IMG/VR virus record: IMGVR_UViG_3300017763_000137
Span: 1 to 27,469 of that record
Direction: 5' to 3' (one strand)
DNA length: 27,469 nt
Source of the DNA: a virus
Both the position numbers and the translations under genes were made by a program. The notes under the pieces were generated by a model. That model saw nothing but the letters and a program-made list of their open reading frames with translations, made no database searches and was not told the DNA's origin. This document shows positions 23,177-27,469 of the stretch, one piece after another (position 1 is the stretch's first letter; each line of letters begins with the position of its first letter).

Positions 23177-23202
23177 TGTCTGGAAGAAGCCCCCTCCAGA
23201 CA
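23177..23202 (-). other. Intergenic stem-loop before the adaptor gene
   Basis: TGTCTGGA (23177-23184) pairs perfectly with TCCAGACA (23195-23202) around a 10-nt loop. It lies in the 97-bp gap between the decoration-like gene and the adaptor gene. Neither side has a T-run, so an mRNA-processing or stability hairpin is more likely than a terminator. The rest of the gap holds nothing recognisable beyond AAGGGA before the adaptor ATG. Confidence 0.5.
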
Positions 23203-23259
23203 CCACACCGACAAGGAGCGAAACGGCGTGGGCTGAAAGGGGCAGTGCGGCGGCGCTGA

Positions 23260-23703
23260 TCAGAAGTTCTTGTAGACCATCACGTCGCAGAAGTTGCCAG
23301 CAGCAGCCTCAAGCGAGATACCGCAGGGCGGTGCGAGGTCGCCTGCTGCAATAGCGACGGCCTGACCGGGCGAGGTGGCGTCAACCACCAGCGGTACAGC
23401 CGCGCCAGCCACGGCGTTGGCTACCGAAGCGCCCTCGACGTAGCCCTGAATGACGACCTCGACCTGAGCGCCAGACGCGACGGTGGACAGTGCGACACCC
23501 ACAACAAGGCCGTTGCCGGTGGCGTTGCCGCCCGCCTCGACGACGAACAGCGTCCGGTCCGCACCGGTCTTGCTGGCGTCAACCTGCACCCAGTCGCCCT
23601 TGGTGATAGCACCGTTGGCGAGGAAGGTTTCGGTCTGACGCCGGTTGCTGGTGTCGCCTTCCTGACCTGCGTCAAGAAACTGAATGAGAGTAGAGGTTGC
23701 CAT
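23260..23703 (-). CDS. Capsid decoration-like protein
   Basis: The 147 residues are beta-rich, Gly/Ala/Val-rich and without catalytic motifs: FLANGAITKGDWVQVDASKT, NGLVVGVALSTVASGAQVEV, and QGYVEGASVANAVAGAAVPL. This is the pattern of small capsid-decoration or DUF2190-like proteins, which bind the outside of the capsid lattice. It starts three bases after the major capsid stop codon is passed on the minus strand, with GGAGG eight bases before the ATG, and so is co-translated with the capsid protein. Confidence 0.68.
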   Translation of the reverse strand: MATSTLIQFLDAGQEGDTSNRRQTETFLANGAITKGDWVQVDASKTGADRTLFVVEAGGNATGNGLVVGVALSTVASGAQVEVVIQGYVEGASVANAVAGAAVPLVVDATSPGQAVAIAAGDLAPPCGISLEAAAGNFCDVMVYKNF

Positions 23704-23706
23704 TTT

Positions 23707-24729
23707 CTATGCCTCCGCGTTGAGGAAGACGCCGTGTGAGGCGAGGTGACCGGTGCAAATCTGCATCCGGTTGAAGACCGAGGCGACCGAGGTGGCCGTA
23801 CCGGGCACGTCCTGCATATCACCGATAGTCATGTAGCCTTCGGTGTCAGCGTACAGGCTCATCTGGTCGTGCGTGATCGCGTAGCCAGACACAGTCTGCC
23901 CAGCAGCGTTGGCGAAGCCGAGGTTCGGGTCAACGTGGATAGTCGCACCGCGCCACATGCCCGCGAAGGAGCGGTCAAGGCCGTCACGGTCGCCGGTGCT
24001 CACGTAGCGGACAGCGGACTGCTGGAGCGCCATGAAAGCGGCGAACATGTTGGGCGACATGAGCAACATTCCGGGGCGGTCACCGGAAGGGTTGTAGATC
24101 TGTGCCTGAATCATGAGGGTGTCAAGGTGCTCAAGCGACAGGGTGCCCGCCGAGTTGAACACCTGATTCTGCCAGTTCTGCGCAGCAAAGGTGCCCTTGG
24201 ACAGCCCACCGACCGTGTTGGTCTGCGCGCCGAAGGCGCCTGCCTCAAACCACCCGTTGGTGTTGGCTGCGGTCGTCGCGGTGCCCATACCGTTGAGGGT
24301 CTGAAGGGTGGTCAGCACAGGGGAGTCACCGCGAATGATCTGCCGCGAGACTTCCTTCTTGAGCGACAGGAAGGTGTTCTTGACCTTGCTCTCCAAGATG
24401 TTAACAACGGCGAGATCGCCCTTGTTAGCTACCTTTTCGACCTGTGACAGAACAATGGGCTGGACGAAGTTGGAGTATTCGTACAGCGCGGTGTGGAACG
24501 GATCCTTGACCGCGAGGCTCACCGGCTCGAAGCCGTTGCGGAGCAGGCTGATGCTGCTGTGGTCACCGAAGACCAGCGGGATCTCGACGCGAGCACCGCC
24601 ACTGACCTTGATGATCGACCCCCCGGCGTCCAGCGCGGCAAGCAGGGGGTGGGCGATGTAGGAGTTGTCAACCAGCTTGTCGCGAAGTAGCTGAAGCGTG
24701 GTTGAAAGAATGGACTGTGTAACAGGCAC
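23707..24729 (-). CDS. Major capsid protein
   Basis: The gene encodes 340 residues from a GTG with GGAGGG four bases upstream. Features typical of HK97-fold capsid proteins include an N-terminal helix (ILSTTLQLLRDKLVDNSYIA), an early beta region (GGARVEIPLVFGDH), the helical spine (NKGDLAVVNILESKVKNTFL), and late A-domain segments (HLDTLMIQAQIYNPSG, PGMLLMSPNMFAAFMALQQ). It lies between the scaffold and decoration genes, exactly where this protein belongs. Transcription seems to have its own promoter and a structured leader. No delta-domain or protease cleavage site could be defined by eye. Confidence 0.88.
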   Translation of the reverse strand: MPVTQSILSTTLQLLRDKLVDNSYIAHPLLAALDAGGSIIKVSGGARVEIPLVFGDHSSISLLRNGFEPVSLAVKDPFHTALYEYSNFVQPIVLSQVEKVANKGDLAVVNILESKVKNTFLSLKKEVSRQIIRGDSPVLTTLQTLNGMGTATTAANTNGWFEAGAFGAQTNTVGGLSKGTFAAQNWQNQVFNSAGTLSLEHLDTLMIQAQIYNPSGDRPGMLLMSPNMFAAFMALQQSAVRYVSTGDRDGLDRSFAGMWRGATIHVDPNLGFANAAGQTVSGYAITHDQMSLYADTEGYMTIGDMQDVPGTATSVASVFNRMQICTGHLASHGVFLNAEA

Positions 24730-24736
24730 AGTGCCC

Positions 24737-24792
24737 TCCGGTACGGAGTTTTGTTAGATTGGAACGTGTTTCTGGGCGTGTTCCGTACCGGA
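24737..24792 (-). promoter_or_regulatory. Leader stem that contains the capsid Shine-Dalgarno
   Basis: On the minus strand, TCCGGTACGGA (24792-24782) pairs perfectly with TCCGTACCGGA (24747-24737); one more C-G pair (24793 with 24736) makes 12 bp around a 34-nt loop. The GGAG of the Shine-Dalgarno GGAGGG, a few bases before the GTG, lies in the 3' arm. A closed stem would hide the ribosome-binding site. Confidence 0.7.
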
Positions 24793-24804
24793 GTGCCATC
24801 GCGT

Positions 24805-24833
24805 GGCCCGAATCCAATAAGGGTGTTCGGGCC
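24805..24833 (-). other. Second stem-loop in the capsid leader
   Basis: GGCCCGAA (24805-24812) and TTCGGGCC (24826-24833) form a perfect 8-bp stem around a 13-nt loop. Read on the plus strand, it is followed by an AT-rich run (TGTACTATTTATTTA), so it could stop antisense transcription. On the minus strand it lies just after the expected capsid transcript start and would be the 5' end structure of that mRNA. Confidence 0.55.
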
Positions 24834-24842
24834 TGTACTATT

Positions 24843-24872
24843 TATTTAGCCGCTTTTCCCCGGCTGTGTCAA
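24843..24872 (-). promoter_or_regulatory. Sigma70-like promoter for the major capsid gene
   Basis: A consensus -35 TTGACA (24872-24867) is followed by an 18-nt spacer and TAAATA (24848-24843), in an AT-rich patch (TAAATAAATAG) unlike the GC-rich surroundings. The -35 box overlaps the stop codon of the scaffold gene. It would give a leader of roughly 105 nt before the capsid start codon. Confidence 0.6.
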
Positions 24873-25684
24873 GATTTGCGGTGCATAGACTCGGCCAGCC
24901 GGTAGATATCTGCCGCGCTCATGCTCTTGAGATCCTTAGCGGCGGGCGTCACCACCCCCGACACCCGGCGAGGTGCCTTGGTGCCCTTCATCGCAGCTTC
25001 CTTCTGAGCACGGCGACGGGCAGACCGGCTCTGGCTTTCCTGCTGTGTCTTTTGGCGGCTGCGGCGACCCTGCACAGCGTAGTAGGCTGTCTCAAGGTCA
25101 AGGTTGCTGTTGGCCTCAAGCGCGGACTGCACTTCGTCGCGAAGACCCTGATCAGACTTGAAGTCAGGGTGCTCTGACACGAAGGAGCGGTAGCTATCTT
25201 CCGCAGCCATTGTCTGGTATTCCTGCTCCATAGGTGCCAGCACTTCAGACAGTCGGCGGGTGACCTCGGCCTCGATCCGTGCGTTGATGGACTGTTCGTT
25301 GAACGGGTCATACTCGGGCAGGGCCTCTGGCTCCTTCAACTGCTGCTTGCCCCTCATAAGGGCCTCACGCTCGCGAAGAAACTCCTTCCGGCTTTCGGAA
25401 AGCTCCTGTGTCTTCCGGGTGTAGTCGCCCTGCATTTGCTTCATCAGCGCACGGATATCCTTGGGCACCCGGCGCATCGCGTCGTTCCAAGACAGGTTTT
25501 CCGTGCTGCCGTCTGTTTCGATCTCAACTTCACCGGGGGCCTCCTCAAAGGAAGCCTCACCCGTGGCCTCGGCGGTGTCTGTGGTCGCCTCTACGGCCTC
25601 GGTCTGGGTGGCGGCTGGCTCACCGCTCTGGATCGCCTGTGCTTCAGCGAGCACCGTCTGGGCGAGGGAAGGACTGTCACTCAT
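24869..25684 (-). CDS. Capsid scaffolding protein
   Basis: The gene encodes 271 residues with a scaffold-type layout: an acidic, low-complexity N-terminus rich in Glu/Ala/Thr, a long coiled coil (ALMKQMQGDYTRKTQELSES and on), and a basic C-terminal end (SRQKTQQESQSRSARRRAQK, then SAADIYRLAESMHRKS) that would contact the capsid protein. It directly precedes the major capsid gene. AAGGAG five bases upstream supports the ATG. Scaffolds diverge fast, so the call rests on composition, size and position. Confidence 0.8.
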   Translation of the reverse strand: MSDSPSLAQTVLAEAQAIQSGEPAATQTEAVEATTDTAEATGEASFEEAPGEVEIETDGSTENLSWNDAMRRVPKDIRALMKQMQGDYTRKTQELSESRKEFLREREALMRGKQQLKEPEALPEYDPFNEQSINARIEAEVTRRLSEVLAPMEQEYQTMAAEDSYRSFVSEHPDFKSDQGLRDEVQSALEANSNLDLETAYYAVQGRRSRQKTQQESQSRSARRRAQKEAAMKGTKAPRRVSGVVTPAAKDLKSMSAADIYRLAESMHRKS

Positions 25685-25699
25685 TACAACTCCTTGTAG

Positions 25700-26170
25700 T
25701 TATACGCGAGCGATGAACCGGCCCCGCCGGAAGCGACGGTAGCCGGGGGCAATAGGAAACTGACGCAGGTTGCCCGCGAACTGCGCCTGTACCACAATCT
25801 GCGGGTTGCGGATCCGGTTCAAGATAAAGGTCCGCCAGCCCGGTAGCCTACGGCTGCGGCTGGAAGACGCCGGTGAAGTGTACATGAGCAGGTAGGTCAC
25901 CCCGCCGCGATTTATCAGGGCGTGGGGGTTGCCCGTCCGGCGCCCGTCGAGCTTCGCGGTCTTGTTGCTGTACCAGAAAGCAACTTCCTGTCGAAACTCT
26001 ATCGCGTCTTTCAGAATCCCTGTCCGGCCTGTCCAGCGGAAAGGTGACTCATTGCCTGCTACCTCAACGGCACCTGTTCTACTGCGGGTGGCAGACGCAC
26101 GTAGGGAAGCCCCCTTGTACTTCGACAGGAGGCCACGCGCTGCGTAGGCCGCTCGCAGTGGAACACTCAT
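25700..26170 (-). CDS. Basic hypothetical protein (156 aa), head-region
   Basis: The gene encodes 156 strongly basic residues with Arg-rich ends (PGYRRFRRGRFIARV at the C-terminus) and a central part with WYSNKTAKLDGRRTGNPHAL and GGVTYLLMYTSP. No known domain is recognised. The ATG overlaps the preceding stop as ATGA, so it is coupled to the acidic 162-aa gene. A DNA- or capsid-binding role in head assembly is possible from charge and place only. Confidence 0.6.
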   Translation of the reverse strand: MSVPLRAAYAARGLLSKYKGASLRASATRSRTGAVEVAGNESPFRWTGRTGILKDAIEFRQEVAFWYSNKTAKLDGRRTGNPHALINRGGVTYLLMYTSPASSSRSRRLPGWRTFILNRIRNPQIVVQAQFAGNLRQFPIAPGYRRFRRGRFIARV

Positions 26171-26658
26171 CAGCCCATTCGACCGGCGAAGTCAAACTCG
26201 GTGTCGTCGTCGTCCGGCTCCTCGGCGGTGACCTCAACGCTGACCTCGGCTTCGTCTTCGCCCGGACCGGCCAGAAACTCTCTGAAGCCAGTGTCACGGG
26301 CCAAGTCCATCAGGTGCGCGGTCACGGCTGTGATCTCGGTGTCGCCTCGGATCTCCTCCAGCTTGACCGGAAAAGGCTTGCCGTAGTCTTCGGACGCCGT
26401 GCTCATCATCATGAGGAACCGGGCTACGTCGTCGTCAAGCGTGGTGGCTTCGTCGTACTGCTCGACCTCGACCTCGATACCCATCATTTTGCTGACGGCG
26501 TTGATTGCCTTGCCCAGCGCGTTGAGCACCTTTGGGTTGAGCGGCTTGTCCATAATAGGCAACATACCGTCCATAGAGTCGTTCATCATCGCGTCACGCT
26601 CGGCACCGATCTCGGCAACCTCTTCGGGGGCTTCGGCCCCAATCATTTTGATAGGCAC
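26170..26658 (-). CDS. Acidic hypothetical protein (162 aa) after portal
   Basis: The gene encodes 162 acidic residues, Met-rich in the first half (RDAMMNDSMDGMLPIMDKP, FLMMMSTASEDYGKPFPVKL) with an Asp/Glu-rich C-terminus (EEPDDDDTEFDF). The GTG start has AGGAG six bases upstream; an internal ATG four codons later is an alternative. No family is recognised. Its place between portal and scaffold suggests a head-assembly accessory, perhaps a binding partner for the basic protein encoded next. Confidence 0.62.
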   Translation of the reverse strand: MPIKMIGAEAPEEVAEIGAERDAMMNDSMDGMLPIMDKPLNPKVLNALGKAINAVSKMMGIEVEVEQYDEATTLDDDVARFLMMMSTASEDYGKPFPVKLEEIRGDTEITAVTAHLMDLARDTGFREFLAGPGEDEAEVSVEVTAEEPDDDDTEFDFAGRMG

Positions 26659-26667
26659 TGCTGTCTC

Positions 26668-27469
26668 CTAAACCAGACCCGGAGGGCCTACAGGTGGTGC
26701 TGACCCTACAGGGGCGCCAGCGGTGGGTGTTGGGCCTGCCGGGGCGGCTGGACCGGGAGGGGGTGCCTCCATGCCCGGGGAAGGTGGACCTTCGGGAGTG
26801 GGCGGCGGGGGAGGCGCAATGAAGCTCTCGGGAAGCTGGAAGGTGCGGACCACCTCCTCAAGAATCGCCTCGGCGGGCACACCCAACTGGATCAGCAGCG
26901 GGGTCAACTGCTGGAGGGTGGCTTTCTTGGCGAGGTCGTTCATAGGGGTCGTGGCAGGGTCAACGGCGTGGTACTGGAAGTCGCCCGTGAGGTCGTCCGC
27001 AGACAAGATAGTCGGCCCGACCGGGTTGGGCAGGGCGAGTGGCTCGCCTTGGTCACCGAGCACAAGTGCCAACATAATGTTGTAGGTGAAGCAAATCTCA
27101 CTGATAGCAGCGTCACGGGTGCGTGCCATTCTACCGATTTCATTGGAAGTGTAGGTAGAAAGGAGGTTCTGCTCAGTAGCAGTTGACTTGGTGACCTCAC
27201 CCCGGCTGAAGGGCGCCAGCAGGCCAGCTTCCGCGATATCACTCTGAACCGTCTGGGCATACATCGCGATATCCGGCGGCATAGGTGCGTTCGGCACCGG
27301 AATCATGTTGCCCTCCAGCGGGTTGCCCGGGGGCAGGTCCACCTCAATAAACTCACCGTCAAGGCCAGCGGCCACCTTGGCTGCGCCGTCTTCGGACAGG
27401 AAGCCAGACCTGACCATCCACTGGCGTGCCATTCTCCGTATGCCGCTTGCTTGGTAGCTTCTCAGCAGA
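26668..27469 (-). CDS. Portal protein (partial, N-terminus off right edge)
   Basis: The frame is open to the right edge, so only the C-terminal 266 or so residues are present. The segment begins LLRSYQASGIRRMARQWMVR and contains helical portal-like blocks (PMPPDIAMYAQTVQSDIAEA, NEIGRMARTRDAAISEI), then a Pro/Gly/Ala-rich tail (APPPGPAAPAGPTPTAGAP). The ring-forming portal is the vertex through which DNA enters and leaves the head. Family assignment rests on the helical stem segments and on the position ahead of the scaffold and capsid genes. Confidence 0.72.
   Translation of the reverse strand, partial: LLRSYQASGIRRMARQWMVRSGFLSEDGAAKVAAGLDGEFIEVDLPPGNPLEGNMIPVPNAPMPPDIAMYAQTVQSDIAEAGLLAPFSRGEVTKSTATEQNLLSTYTSNEIGRMARTRDAAISEICFTYNIMLALVLGDQGEPLALPNPVGPTILSADDLTGDFQYHAVDPATTPMNDLAKKATLQQLTPLLIQLGVPAEAILEEVVRTFQLPESFIAPPPPPTPEGPPSPGMEAPPPGPAAPAGPTPTAGAPVGSAPPVGPPGLV

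Noticed and set aside
24805-24848. Terminator for the minus-strand scaffold transcript
   Set aside because: The T-rich side of this stem is on the plus strand; on the minus strand no T-run follows, and the AT-rich patch fits a promoter better.

Overview
The window is a stretch of a GC-rich, tightly packed tailed-phage genome. It looks podovirus-like with a T7-style virion gene order. The host cannot be named from the sequence. No tRNA, rRNA, CRISPR array, transposase or integrase was seen. No DNA polymerase or phage RNA polymerase gene was seen either, so replication and transcription probably rely on host enzymes or on genes outside the window.

Layout. The left end (1-1411, minus strand) holds a probable small terminase and a large terminase whose C-terminus runs off the left edge. 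A divergent intergenic region (1412-1665) separates it from a plus-strand replication/regulation block (1666-6050): a ribbon-helix-helix protein, a 990-aa primase/zinc-ribbon/SF2-helicase fusion, a probable winged-helix protein and a small membrane coiled-coil protein. Everything from 6157 to the right end is one long minus-strand virion and lysis block. In transcription order (right to left) it holds the portal (5' part off the right edge), two small unknown proteins, scaffold, major capsid protein, decoration-like protein, tail adaptor, tail nozzle, three fibre-like proteins, three ejection proteins (205, 803 and 1616 aa, matching the order and rough sizes of T7 gp14, gp15 and gp16), two virion-surface-like proteins, a small unknown protein, a probable holin, two small basic Cys-containing proteins, a 58-aa protein and an M15-type peptidase endolysin. 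The two strands converge on a hairpin terminator near 6121-6158. The minus-strand genes at the two window ends (TerS-TerL on the left, portal on the right) would join in the usual head-gene order if the genome is circular or circularly permuted.

The most unusual structure is a duplicated bipartite element, once before the plus-strand replication block (1486-1591) and once, inverted, before the fibre/ejection block (19450-19555). Each copy has a 47-bp dyad (12-nt arms, 23-nt centre, 44/47 identical between copies), then exactly 46 nt, then the identical 13-mer ATCTCGACACAGA. This looks like a shared promoter/operator or leader that coordinates replication with late virion genes; the adjacent RHH protein is an obvious candidate ligand. 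A second regulatory highlight is the major capsid gene, which appears to have its own sigma70-like promoter and a structured leader whose 12-bp stem contains its Shine-Dalgarno sequence.
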